The translations under genes were made by a program, and so were the position numbers. Below are positions 17,887 through 29,529 of a stretch of 64,000 nucleotides of DNA, one piece after another. The stretch is taken from assembly GCF_016889705.1 (NCBI RefSeq), contig NZ_CP069526.1, positions 930,001 through 994,000 on the forward strand, read 5' to 3'. A model generated the notes under the pieces. That model was given only the letters and a program-made list of their open reading frames with translations. It was not told the origin of the DNA and ran no database searches. The first letter of the stretch is position 1. Every line of letters starts with the position of its first letter. Origin of the DNA: Amycolatopsis sp. FDAARGOS 1241 (GTDB lineage: Bacteria > Actinomycetota > Actinomycetes > Mycobacteriales > Pseudonocardiaceae).

Positions 17887-18891
17887 ATGACCATTCCCCA
17901 GCGCAGGCTCGGCACGAACGGCCCGCTCGTCGGCGCCATCAGTACGGCGCGATGGGCTTCGCCCGGCCCTACGGGCAGTCCGCGGACCACACGACCGACG
18001 GCACCGCCGACGCGCTCATCGGCCGCGCCCTCGACCTCGGCGTCACGCTCATCGACACCGCCGACCGCTACGGCGACAGCGAGGACAACGTCGGCGCGGC
18101 GATCAAAGGCCGCCGCGACCAGGTCGTGCTGGCCACGAAGTTCGGCATCGTGCGGGGTGCGAGCCCGGACAGCGCACCCGTGATCAACGGGCGGCCCGAG
18201 TACGTGCGCGAGCCCATCGAAGAGTCGCTGCGGCGGCTCTCGGCACCGACCACGTCGACCTGTACTACCAGCACCGCGTGGACCGGACACGCCGATCGAG
18301 GAGACCGTCGGCGCGATGGCGGAACTCTTCACCGAGGGCAAGGTGCGTTACCTCGGCGTGAGCGAGGCCGCGCCGGACACGATCCGCCGCGCCCACGCCG
18401 TGCACCCGATCACCGCCGTGCAGACGGAGTGGTCCCTGTGGTCGCGTGACATCGAAGATGCGGTCGCGCCGCTGTGCCGCCAGCTCGGCAATCGGCGTCG
18501 TGCCCTACAGCCCGCTCGGGCGCGGCATGCTGACCGGGCGGCTCACGTCCTTCGACGACCTGCCCGAGAACGACTACCGCCGCGGCATGCCGCGGTTCGC
18601 CCGCGAGGTGTTCGAGGCGAACCTCGCGGCCGTCGAGACCGTGAAGGATCGCCGCGGCCCACGGTGCCGCGCCCGTCCGGCTCGCGCTCGCGTGGCTGCT
18701 CGCGCAGGCGCCGGGCGTCGTCCCGATCCCCGGCACGCTGCACGTCTCGCGGCTCGAGGAGAACGCCGGCGCGGCCGCGGTCGAGCTGACCGGCGAGACC
18801 TCAAGCGGCTCGACGCGCCCACCGCCGTCGGCGAGCGCGAGACCGTGCTGGACAGAACTGGTCGTACGGCGTCACTCCGCCGCTTCGCTGA
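17887..18891 (+). pseudogene. Aldo/keto reductase, broken by about seven single-base indels
   Basis: Reading across frames reconstructs a normal ~330-residue NADPH-dependent aldo/keto reductase. It runs from 'MTIPQRRLGTNGPLVGAIS' through 'GVTLIDTADRYGDSEDNVGAAI' with the catalytic Asp/Tyr, '[15 protein letters not shown]', and an end near 'SYGVTPPLR' with TGA 18889-18891. The frame changes near 17943, 18242, 18291, 18494, 18650, 18802 and 18856, mostly as if one G or C of a doubled base were missing. Codons between breaks are intact and family-like, so either the DNA record has local errors or the gene was lost very recently. ATG 17887 follows the divergent TetR gene and its palindrome. Confidence 0.85.
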
Positions 18892-18950
18892 AGCGTTCGT
18901 CCGGCCCGGCTCGCGGCCGGGCCGGACGGCGGTGCCGGTATTGTCCTAGG

Positions 18951-19601
18951 GTGAGCGCCGTGGGACGACTGGTCGTGATCGAAGGTCTGGACGGTGCGGG
19001 CAAGCGCACCCTCTCCGACGGGCTCACCGCCCAGCTGCAGCGCGGTGGCGCCACCGTGGGCAGCCTGGCGTTCCCCCGCTACGGCCACAGCGTCTACGCC
19101 GACCTGATCCGCGAAGCGCTGCACCGTGGCCACGGCGACCTCGGCGACTCCGTTTACGGCATGGCCCTGCTCTACGCCCTCGACCGCAGCGCCGCGGCCG
19201 ACGAGATCCGGACGCTGCTCACGGACAACGACGTGGTGCTGCTCGACCGCTACGTCGCCTCCAACGCGGCGTACGCCGCCGCGCGCCTGCGCGAGCACGC
19301 CGACGGTCCGGTCGTGCAGTGGGTGTGGGACACCGAGGTCGAGCGCTTCGCCCTGCCGCGGCCCGACGCGCACCTGCTCCTGCGCGTCGCCCCCGCGGTG
19401 GCCGCCGAGCGCGCCGTGCGCCGCGCCGCCGAGGACACCCGCCGCGCCCGCGACTCGTTCGAATCCGACGACGCCCTGCAAGAACGCTGTGCCGCCGTCT
19501 ACGACGAGCTGGCCGCCGCCGGCTGGCTCGCGCCGTGGCACGTGCTGGACGGCGTGGCGGGCGTCGACCTGCCGACGCTCGCGAAGTCCCTGCTCGCCTA
19601 G
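18951..19601 (+). CDS. tmk: Thymidylate kinase
   Basis: 216 residues from GTG 18951 (GTG 18960 also possible). It phosphorylates dTMP to dTDP in the cytoplasm for DNA synthesis. The P-loop GLDGAGKRT is at 12-20, the DR(Y/H) motif appears in 'VVLLDRYVASNAAYAAAR', and a lid region rich in Arg follows ('AERAVRRAAEDTRRARDSFE'). In M. tuberculosis tmk lies between ahcY and mtrA; here it keeps its place but is isolated on both sides by accessory insertions. Confidence 0.93.
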   Translation: MSAVGRLVVIEGLDGAGKRTLSDGLTAQLQRGGATVGSLAFPRYGHSVYADLIREALHRGHGDLGDSVYGMALLYALDRSAAADEIRTLLTDNDVVLLDRYVASNAAYAAARLREHADGPVVQWVWDTEVERFALPRPDAHLLLRVAPAVAAERAVRRAAEDTRRARDSFESDDALQERCAAVYDELAAAGWLAPWHVLDGVAGVDLPTLAKSLLA

Positions 19602-20034
19602 CGGCCCGCCTGGCAATGCTTCGGTCCGGGTGATCACGGCGTGGAGGAGTCCGGCGAAGCGGGAGGCGATGGCGAGCTTGGCGCAGCGGGACCAGGTCGC
19701 GTCACCTGTTTGAGCAGGTTGCACTCTCGACCGCGGCGTTTGCGGGTGTCCGGCTTGATCGGCTGGCTCGGGGATCACAGCGACGATGCCGCGCGGGCGA
19801 GCAGATATCCGCGGATCGGGAGGACCAGGCGTTGTCGCCACGTCGCGGCCAGGCCGGGTGCGTGCCCGACCGCGTGGCCAGGCGTCCGCTACTGACCGGA
19901 CACCGTCGGCACATCCCGCCACGCCGGCCCGCCCGCCTGGATACCGGAAACACCCACTGAGCAGCCGAGCGCAACTGAAACCGCGCCGCGACCAGCAAAT
20001 CCCAGCAACCAACCTCGAGCTTTGTCAGACTCGC
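19602..20034. other. 433-base gap without a supported gene
   Basis: Open frames exist on both strands but none has a plausible start, ribosome-binding site or recognisable family. No clear terminator or inverted repeat stands out. It marks the left edge of the catabolic insertion between tmk and mtrA, so it may contain decayed sequence. Confidence 0.4.
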
Positions 20035-21203
20035 CTAGGGCCCGAGCGGCTCCCCCGGCGCCGGCTGGGCCACCGCCGGCGCGGCGAAGCGCGCCGGGTC
20101 GAACAGCGCGATCGGGTGCGCGGTCGTCCCGTCGACGACGAGGTCGGCCAGGATTTCCCCGACGACGGGCACGAACTTGAAGCCATGCCCGGAAAATCCG
20201 CACGCCACGACCACGCGTGGGTGCGCGGGGTGCGGCGCGATCACGAAGTGCTCGTCGGGTGTGTTCGTGTACAGGCACGTTGCCGCGCGGCGCAACTGCG
20301 CGGGGAGCGTCGGCAGGCGCGACCCCACGACGTCCGCGATGTGCCGCACCTCGTTCTCGTGCACGGTCCGGTCGATCGTGTCGGGCGCGCACGGCGTGCC
20401 GGCGATGTGCGAAGCCACCTTCACCCCCTGCGGCGTGTGCGCGGGGAAGCCGTAGAACTGCTCGCCCTCCTCGGTCTCCCACAGGTAGACCGGGTGCCGC
20501 TCGGCGGCGAACGGCGCGGCGTCGGCCGGGTCGAACCAGTACTGCACCTGCCGCTGCACCTCGAACTCGACACCGAGATCGGCCAGCAGGTGCGGTGCCC
20601 ACGCTCCCGGGCACAGCACCAGCCGGTCGGCCGTGTAGTAGCTCGACGCGGTGCCCACGCGCACGCCGGATTCCGACGTGCTCCACGTGAACACCTGCTC
20701 CTCGTGGTGCAGTTCGGCACCGTGGCGCGCGGCCAGCTGCAGGTGCGCCGCGACGCTGCCCTCCGGTGACACGAACCCGGCGCCGGGTTCGTAGAGCGCC
20801 ACTTCGTCGCCGCGCGGAGCCATCGTGGGGAAGCGGCGGCGGATCTCGGCCGCGTCCAGCAGCTCGTGCGGGATGTCGAACTTCTCGGCCGAGAGCACGC
20901 TGCCGGTGATCGTGCGCGAGTCCGGCGGCCCGGCCATCAGCCCGCCGCAGCGCGTGAACAGGGGCCGGCCCGTGTCGTGCTCCAGCTCGGTCCACACCTC
21001 GTGCGCCCGCAGCAGCAACGGCACGTAGTCGGGGCCTTCGAGGTAGGCCTGGCGCGTGATGCGCGAGCCGCCGTGGCTCGAGCCGAGGTTGTGCACGGGC
21101 GCGAACTGGTCCAGGCCCAGGACGCGTTGCCCGCGTTGGGCGAGCCGGTAAGCCGCGGCGCTGCCCATGCCGCCCAGTCCGATCACGATCACGTCGTAGT
21201 GCG

Positions 21204-21207
<4 letters not shown>
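20035..21207 (-). CDS. Monomeric sarcosine oxidase / N-methyl-tryptophan oxidase family flavoprotein
   Basis: 390 residues from TTG 21207. The N-terminal FAD-binding Rossmann motif '[19 protein letters not shown]' is followed by '[11 protein letters not shown]', a flavin-contacting stretch of the MSOX/MTOX family. '[15 protein letters not shown]' holds the Cys that carries covalent FAD in that family, and '[20 protein letters not shown]' closes the C-terminus. It should demethylate or oxidise a small N-methyl amino acid (sarcosine-like) to give glycine, formaldehyde and H2O2. The TTG overlaps the TGA of the upstream dimethylglycine-dehydrogenase-like frame (TTGA), pointing to translational coupling and a shared pathway. 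Exact substrate is not certain. Confidence 0.88.
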
Positions 21208-23823
<2,616 letters not shown>

Positions 23824-24609
23824 TCAGCTGGTGAAGTAACCCAGCTGCGCCGAAAGTTCCGTGGCCGCGTCGGTCATCGGCCGCACGATCTGTTTGATCC
23901 GCTGCTTCGACAACCGGTACGACGGCCCCGACGCGCTCATCGCCGCGACGACCTCGCCGCCCGGCCCGCGGATCGGCACCGCGACGGCGTGCATGCCGAG
24001 TTCCAGCTCCTCGAAGCAGGCGGCGTACCCGTCTTCGGCGACGCGCTCCACCTCGGACTCGAGTTCCTGGGGGTCCACCATCGTGCGCGGCGTGTACTGC
24101 TCGAGGCCGTGTCCCAGCAGACGCTTGCGGTCGCCCTCGCCCATGGCGGCCAGCAGCACCTTGCCGCTCGAGGTGGCGTGCAGCGGCGTGCGCTGCCCGG
24201 TCCAGTTCTGCGTGGTGATGGCCGCCGACCCGCGGGCCTGGCTGATGTTGATGGCCACGCCGTCGTCGGCGATCGCGATGTTCACGGTCTCGCCCAGCTC
24301 CTCGGCCAGCGTCTGGCAGGTCTGGCGGCCGAGCTTCGCGAGGTCCATGCGGCCGGTGGCGGCGCCGGCGAGGCGGACGATGCCGAAGCCGATCGCGTAC
24401 TTGCCGCGTTCGCCCAGCTGCTCGACAAGACCGTGGGCTTCCAGGACACTCAGCAGCCGGGACGCCGTCGACTTGTGCACGCCGAGCTCGCCGGCGATCT
24501 CCGTGATCCCCGACTCCCCGTTGCGCGCGAGCAGTTCCAGCACGCTGATCGCGCGGTCGACCGACTGAACTTGCGTTCCCGTTGCGCTGCCCGAGTCCTG
24601 GTTCCGCAT
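23824..24609 (-). CDS. IclR-family transcriptional regulator
   Basis: 261 residues from ATG 24609. The winged HTH is at about 15-75 ('SVDRAISVLELLARNGESGITEIAGELGVHKSTASRLLSVLEAHG'). The IclR effector domain follows with 'RTPLHATSSGKVLLAAM' and 'GYAACFEELELGMHAVAVPI'. It is divergent from the Rieske ferredoxin gene and lies upstream of the dimethylglycine-dehydrogenase-like gene, so it probably controls the N-methyl amino acid catabolic genes on both sides. A long inverted repeat (24690-24727) and a third half-site next to its own start support autoregulation. Confidence 0.9.
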   Translation of the reverse strand: MRNQDSGSATGTQVQSVDRAISVLELLARNGESGITEIAGELGVHKSTASRLLSVLEAHGLVEQLGERGKYAIGFGIVRLAGAATGRMDLAKLGRQTCQTLAEELGETVNIAIADDGVAINISQARGSAAITTQNWTGQRTPLHATSSGKVLLAAMGEGDRKRLLGHGLEQYTPRTMVDPQELESEVERVAEDGYAACFEELELGMHAVAVPIRGPGGEVVAAMSASGPSYRLSKQRIKQIVRPMTDAATELSAQLGYFTS

Positions 24610-24689
24610 AGCGCAACACTAACCGCTCGCGGACGATCTCTCCGGCTGAGCGGGCGAATCCCTTGACGGTGAAGGCATGGGGCCCGCAC

Positions 24690-24727
24690 TGTTGCGCACA
24701 GTGCACGAAAATGCGTCGTGCGCAACA
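24690..24727. promoter_or_regulatory. Probable IclR operator (10-base inverted repeat)
   Basis: TGTTGCGCAC (24690-24699) and GTGCGCAACA (24718-24727) are exact reverse complements with an 18-base spacer. A third partial copy, GCGCAACA, occurs at 24611-24618 just upstream of the IclR start. The main repeat lies 50 bases before the Rieske ferredoxin start. Confidence 0.6.
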
Positions 24728-24776
24728 TTTTTCACCAACCGCACCCGGTTCCCGTGACCCGTTCCCGGAGGCTCCG

Positions 24777-25106
24777 ATGATCCGTGCCTGCGCTGTCGCC
24801 GACCTGCCCGAGGGCGAGTCCGTCCGCGTCGACGGCCCCACCCCGATCGCGGTCTTCCACACCGAGACGGGGTTCTACGCCGTCGACGACACCTGCACGC
24901 ACCAGGACGCCTCGCTCGCCGACGGCTGGCTCGAAGGCTGCTTCGTGGAGTGCCCGCTGCACGCGGCCCAGTTCGACCTGCGCACCGGCGTGCCGTCGTG
25001 CCTGCCCGCGAAGGACCCCGTGCGGACCTACGCGGTCGTGGTCACGGACGGTGAGGTCTTCGTCGACGTGCCGATGCCCGCCGTCGCCGGCGAGGGTGCC
25101 GTCTAG
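24777..25106 (+). CDS. Rieske [2Fe-2S] ferredoxin
   Basis: 109 residues from ATG 24777 with GGAGG at 24767-24771. The cluster ligands are Cys40-x-His42 and Cys59-x2-His62, with 16 residues between the pairs, the standard Rieske arrangement. Size and sequence fit the ferredoxin subunit of ring-hydroxylating or N-demethylating dioxygenases (HcaC type): it carries electrons from a reductase to an oxygenase. No oxygenase or reductase gene is in the window, so its partner is either distant or lost. Divergent IclR control and neighbouring N-methyl-glycine oxidases suggest a betaine-type demethylation pathway, which is inference. Confidence 0.88.
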   Translation: MIRACAVADLPEGESVRVDGPTPIAVFHTETGFYAVDDTCTHQDASLADGWLEGCFVECPLHAAQFDLRTGVPSCLPAKDPVRTYAVVVTDGEVFVDVPMPAVAGEGAV

Positions 25107-25212
25107 CGCTGCTCGCGGGCGGCCGGATGGAGCAGCGGACCGCACGATCTTGATCTTTCTGGAGGTCAAACGCGCGGGTCGTGCTCGCGGGCGGCGCGGA
25201 TAGTGCGAACAT

Positions 25213-25896
25213 GTGCTCATGAAGGCACGTGTCTTGGTGGTCGACGACGACCCCGCGCTCGCGGAGATGCTCACCATCGTGCTCCGGGGCGAGGGGTTCG
25301 ACACTGCGGTGGTGGCGGACGGTTCGCGTGCGCTGCCCGCGCTGCGTGAGCTCAAGCCGGACCTGGTCCTGCTGGACCTGATGCTGCCCGGGATGAACGG
25401 CATCGACGTCTGCAAGGCGATCCGCGGTGAGTCGGGTGTGCCGATCGTGATGCTCACCGCCAAGAGCGACACCGTGGACATCGTGCTGGGCCTCGAGTCC
25501 GGCGCTGACGACTACGTGGTCAAGCCCTTCAAGCCGAAGGAGCTCGTCGCCCGCGTGCGCGCGCGCCTGCGCCGCACCGAGGCCGAGCCCGCCGAGTCGC
25601 TGACCATCGGCGACCTGGCCATCGACGTGCCGGGACACGAGGTCACCCGCGAGGGCAAGGCCATCCCGCTCACGCCGCTCGAGTTCGACCTGCTGGTGGC
25701 GCTGGCCCGCAAGCCGCGCCAGGTCTTCACCCGCGAGGTGCTGCTCGAGCAGGTGTGGGGCTACCGCCACGCGGCCGACACCCGGCTGGTGAACGTCCAC
25801 GTCCAGCGGCTGCGGTCGAAGGTCGAGAAGGATCCGGAGCACCCCGAGGTGGTGTTGACGGTGCGCGGCGTCGGTTACAAGGCCGGCCCGCCGTGA
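25213..25896 (+). CDS. mtrA: Two-component response regulator MtrA
   Basis: 227 residues from GTG 25213; ATG 25219 gives a nearly identical protein. The receiver domain has the acidic pocket 'VVDDDPALAEML' and phosphoacceptor Asp55 in 'LVLLDLMLPG', then 'LTAKSD' and 'VKPFKPKELVARVRARLRR'. The C-terminal OmpR-type winged helix is almost identical to mycobacterial MtrA ('TPLEFDLLVALARKPRQVFTREVLLEQVWGYRH'). It regulates cell-wall, division and replication genes in mycobacteria. It starts the conserved mtrA-mtrB-lpqB unit, with mtrB 7 bases downstream. Confidence 0.96.
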   Translation: MLMKARVLVVDDDPALAEMLTIVLRGEGFDTAVVADGSRALPALRELKPDLVLLDLMLPGMNGIDVCKAIRGESGVPIVMLTAKSDTVDIVLGLESGADDYVVKPFKPKELVARVRARLRRTEAEPAESLTIGDLAIDVPGHEVTREGKAIPLTPLEFDLLVALARKPRQVFTREVLLEQVWGYRHAADTRLVNVHVQRLRSKVEKDPEHPEVVLTVRGVGYKAGPP

Positions 25897-25903
25897 TGAG
25901 CCG

Positions 25904-27676
25904 ATGACCGCGTCCGCCGACGCCGGCCCACCCGCCGGGACGAGAAATGACCCGAAGGTGGGACGGCTGACGGCTTTCGCCCGAGCCACGGCGCACCTCG
26001 TGCGGCGCGTCGTGGCCTTCACGCGCCGCCGGGTGGTGGCGTTCAACGACCTGTGGCGCCACTCGCTGCAGTTCCGCGTGACGATCTCGACGCTCGCGCT
26101 GTCGGCGGCCGTCGTCTTCGTGCTGGGCATGGTGCTGCAGAACCAGATCACCGAGCGGCTGCTGGACACCAAGCGAAAAGCCGCGGTCGAGCAGACGCAG
26201 GCGCTGGCGGACACGGCGGCGCGTGAGCTCGTGGGGGTCGGTGGCGAATCGCCCGACGCGTTGCACACGCGCCTGGAGAACGCGCTCAAGAAGATCTCCA
26301 CCACGTCGGCGTCCCCGACGGGGTCCACAGCGGGCACGTTCGAGCCGGTGCTCGCGAGCGTCGGGCGCGACCAGGCCGACTCCGACCCGGTGTTCGTCGG
26401 CCCGTTCACCTCCGTGCCGGTGCGGCTGCGCCAGTTCGTGGAGGGCGACAAGCTCGCGCGGTTGGAGCACACCGTCGTGGAGAACGGCGTGAGCACCACG
26501 TACCTGATCGTGGGCACGCCGCTGAACTCCGTGGCGAGCCCGCTGCAGCTGTACTTGCTGTTCCCGCTGACCAGTGAGCAGAACACGGTGTCGACCGTGC
26601 AGAACACACTGCTCGTCGGCGGGCTCGTGCTGCTGCTGCTCCTTGCGGGCATCACGAACCTCGTGGTCAGGCAGGTGGTGCGGCCCGTCCGGCAGGCGGT
26701 CGCGGCGGCCGAGCAGTTCGCGGGCGGGGACCTCGACCAGCGCTTGGCGGTGGTCGGGGAGGACGACCTGGCAAAGCTCGCCGTGTCGTACAACGGCATG
26801 GCCGCGAGCATCCAGCGCCAGATCCGCCAGCTCGAGGAGTTCGGCGGCCTGCAGCGCCGGTTCACCTCCGACGTTTCCCACGAGCTGCGCACTCCGCTCA
26901 CCACGGTCCGCATGGCTGCCGACGTGCTGCACGCCTCGCGCGAGCAGTTCCCCGCCGGCCTCGCGCGGTCGACGGAACTGCTGGTCGACGAGCTCGACCG
27001 GTTCGAGGCGCTGCTCGGCGACCTGCTGGAGATCAGCCGCCTCGACGCGGGGGTCGAGGAGCTGTCGGCCGAGTACATCGACGTGCGGCCCATCGCGACG
27101 CGCGCCGTCGAGCAGGTCCGCGTCATCGCGGGCACGGCGGGCAGCGTCGTGGAGCTGAACCTGCCCGACGAGGACGCCTCCGCCGAGGTCGACGCACGGC
27201 GCGTGGAGCGGATCCTGCGCAACCTGCTGGGCAACGCCGTCGACCACAGCGAGGGCAACCCCGTGCAGCTGACGGTGGCGGTCAACGAGACGGCGGTGGC
27301 GATCACGGTGCGCGACCACGGCGTGGGCTTGCGCGCGGGCGAGGCCGAGCTGGTGTTCAACCGGTTCTGGCGAGCGGACCCGTCGCGCAACCGCCGTACC
27401 GGCGGCACCGGGCTCGGGCTCGCGATCAGCCAGGAGGACGCGCGCCTGCACGGCGGCGTCCTCGACGCGTGGGGGGAACTCGGCCACGGCGCGTGCTTCC
27501 GGCTCGTGCTGCCGCGCCACCAGAACGTGCCGATCGAGGAGGCACCCCTGCTGCTGCCACCACCCGACGCCGCGCCGGAGATCACGCTGGCACCGTCGTC
27601 CGTGCTCGAGGTGCAGCCCGCGCCGGACGCGATTCTCGCCGACCGCGACTCCGACCGCGAGGAGGTGGGCCGGTGA
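25904..27676 (+). CDS. mtrB: Sensor histidine kinase MtrB
   Basis: 590 residues from ATG 25904. The first membrane helix is at about 58-80, then comes an extracellular sensor of ~150 residues, a second helix at about 234-255, a HAMP linker, and the phosphoacceptor His326 in 'VSHELRTPLTTVRM'. The ATP-binding domain has the N box 'NLLGNAVDHSEG', G1 'DHGVGLRAGEAELVF' and G2 'GGTGLGLAISQ'. It phosphorylates MtrA. Its last four bases overlap the lpqB start (GTGA), so the two are translationally coupled, consistent with LpqB modulating MtrB. Confidence 0.96.
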   Translation: MTASADAGPPAGTRNDPKVGRLTAFARATAHLVRRVVAFTRRRVVAFNDLWRHSLQFRVTISTLALSAAVVFVLGMVLQNQITERLLDTKRKAAVEQTQALADTAARELVGVGGESPDALHTRLENALKKISTTSASPTGSTAGTFEPVLASVGRDQADSDPVFVGPFTSVPVRLRQFVEGDKLARLEHTVVENGVSTTYLIVGTPLNSVASPLQLYLLFPLTSEQNTVSTVQNTLLVGGLVLLLLLAGITNLVVRQVVRPVRQAVAAAEQFAGGDLDQRLAVVGEDDLAKLAVSYNGMAASIQRQIRQLEEFGGLQRRFTSDVSHELRTPLTTVRMAADVLHASREQFPAGLARSTELLVDELDRFEALLGDLLEISRLDAGVEELSAEYIDVRPIATRAVEQVRVIAGTAGSVVELNLPDEDASAEVDARRVERILRNLLGNAVDHSEGNPVQLTVAVNETAVAITVRDHGVGLRAGEAELVFNRFWRADPSRNRRTGGTGLGLAISQEDARLHGGVLDAWGELGHGACFRLVLPRHQNVPIEEAPLLLPPPDAAPEITLAPSSVLEVQPAPDAILADRDSDREEVGR

Positions 27677-29427
27677 AGCGCGTGCTCGTGGCGCTGGCCT
27701 GCCTGCTGCTGCTCGCCGGGTGCGCGAACGTGCCGCTGGAGTCGCAGCCGCTGGTCGTGTCCGCGGACACGCCCGCGCCGCCGGCCAACGACGCGCCGGA
27801 ACCCCTCAACGACACCGATCCGCTTTCGCTCGTGCGGGATTTCGTCAGGGCCAACGCCGACCCGCGCTCGACCAACGCGGCCGCGCGCGCGTTCCTCGGC
27901 GACCAGCAGCGGGGCTCCTGGAAGCCGAGCCGGTCGATCACGATCATCGACAACACGTTCAGCACCGTCTACGAGACGCCGGCCACGACGACGTCGGCAC
28001 CGCCCGACCCGAACGTGCGCACGGTCTCGCTGCGCGGCTACACGCTCGGCACGCTGAGCGCCGACAGCGCGTTCATCCCCGGGTCGGGCCCGCTGGAGCA
28101 GTCGATCCAGGTACGCAAGCAACCCAGCGGGCAGTGGCGGATCTCGTCGCCGCCCCCGACGTTGCTCGTGACCGACGACGACTTCGACGCGAACTACAAC
28201 CGCGTCGCCGTGAGCTTCTATTCGCCGGACTCCGGCACGTTCGTGCCCGACCTGCGGTACGTGCCCGCGAAGCCGCAATCAGGCTTGCCCGGGCGGGTGA
28301 TGGACCTGGTCCTGCAGGGTCCGTCGGCCGGGCTCGCCGGGGCGGTGAAGAACCTGCTGGGCGATCAGGTGACGCTCGAGACGAACGTCAAGAACGACGA
28401 CGACGGATCGCTGGTCGTGCAGCTGTCCGGGCTGACCGGCGCGAGTCCGGAGACGAGATCGCTGATCGCGGCGCAGATCGTGCTGTCGATGCAGACGGTC
28501 ACGTCCACGCGCATCCGCCTGCTCGCCGACGGCGCGCCGCTGGTGCGCGACCACGAGTACTGGCGCAGCAGCGATGTGCCGTCCTACAGCTCCGCCTCTT
28601 CGCCCAGCCCGGACCTGCTCGGCCTCATGACGGTGGACGGCCGTGTCCGCTCCCTCAGCGACGGCGCTCCCGTTCCCGGCCCGGCGGGCGACGGTACCTA
28701 CGGGGTGGTCAGCGCCGCGCAGTCCATCGACGGCAAGCGGCTGGCCGTCGTCGAGAAGGACGGCGACCGGGTGAGCCTGCGCGTCGGCGATCTCGGCCGC
28801 GACCTGCCCCTGGTGGACCTCAGCGGCGGCTCGCTGAGCCGGCCGACGTGGCGCCCCGCCCCGAGCGGCGCGGGTTCCTCCGGTGAGGTGTGGACGGTCG
28901 TCGACCACTCGATCATCGCCCGCATGGTTCTCGACCCGACCGGCCACTGGCTGCGCCAGAGCGTCAACGCCAACGACCTGTTCGCCCTCGGCGACGGCAC
29001 CCCGACCATCGACGCGCTCCGGCTGTCCCGCGACGGAGCCCGTGTCGCCGCCATCGTCAACGGCCAGCTCGTCGTCGCGGCCGTCGTGCGCAACGGCGAC
29101 ACCGTGACCCTGCGGGAACCGCGCGTCCTGCAGCCGGGAGACCTGGCCGATGTCGTGGCCGTCGACTGGGGCTCCACCGCGGACACGCTTGTGGTGGCCA
29201 CGTCGTCGACTTCCCAGCCCGTGCAACGGGTTTCGGTGGACGGGCATCGCATGGACGCGTTCAACGGCTCGAACCTCACGGCTCCCGTCCGCGCGGTCAC
29301 CGCGGCCCCGAGCCGCCCGATCGTCGTGGCCGACGCCGGCGGGCTGTGGAACGCGACGGAACTGGGTGAGGTGTGGCGCCCGCAGCCGCACTCGATGGCC
29401 AACGCGAGCCCGTTCTACCCCGGCTGA
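27673..29427 (+). CDS. lpqB: Lipoprotein LpqB
   Basis: 584 residues from GTG 27673, overlapping the mtrB stop. A lipoprotein signal with lipobox LLAGC places the lipidated Cys at 17. A GerMN-type region follows (about 60-330), then beta-propeller-like repeats with 'LSRDGARVAAIVNGQLVVAAV'. LpqB is an accessory protein of the MtrAB system in actinobacteria, acting outside the membrane. Order, overlap and length match the family. The last residues are unremarkable. Confidence 0.94.
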   Translation: MKRVLVALACLLLLAGCANVPLESQPLVVSADTPAPPANDAPEPLNDTDPLSLVRDFVRANADPRSTNAAARAFLGDQQRGSWKPSRSITIIDNTFSTVYETPATTTSAPPDPNVRTVSLRGYTLGTLSADSAFIPGSGPLEQSIQVRKQPSGQWRISSPPPTLLVTDDDFDANYNRVAVSFYSPDSGTFVPDLRYVPAKPQSGLPGRVMDLVLQGPSAGLAGAVKNLLGDQVTLETNVKNDDDGSLVVQLSGLTGASPETRSLIAAQIVLSMQTVTSTRIRLLADGAPLVRDHEYWRSSDVPSYSSASSPSPDLLGLMTVDGRVRSLSDGAPVPGPAGDGTYGVVSAAQSIDGKRLAVVEKDGDRVSLRVGDLGRDLPLVDLSGGSLSRPTWRPAPSGAGSSGEVWTVVDHSIIARMVLDPTGHWLRQSVNANDLFALGDGTPTIDALRLSRDGARVAAIVNGQLVVAAVVRNGDTVTLREPRVLQPGDLADVVAVDWGSTADTLVVATSSTSQPVQRVSVDGHRMDAFNGSNLTAPVRAVTAAPSRPIVVADAGGLWNATELGEVWRPQPHSMANASPFYPG

Positions 29428-29529
29428 GTCGTCTCAGCGGGTTGGCTTTTCCCGAGGTGGCCGGGGTTTCCCGACCGCGAGATCGGCTGCGCGCGAAAAC
29501 TGTCGGTGCCGGGGTGCACACTCCCAGTC

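Noticed and set aside
19602..20034. Transposase or integrase remnant at the edge of the catabolic island
   Set aside because: No terminal inverted repeats, target duplication or recognisable transposase motif could be found.
25042..28278. Very long open frame on the minus strand opposite mtrA-mtrB-lpqB
   Set aside because: It is an antisense shadow of three well-supported genes, with Arg/Ala/His-rich composition, no ribosome site and no family.
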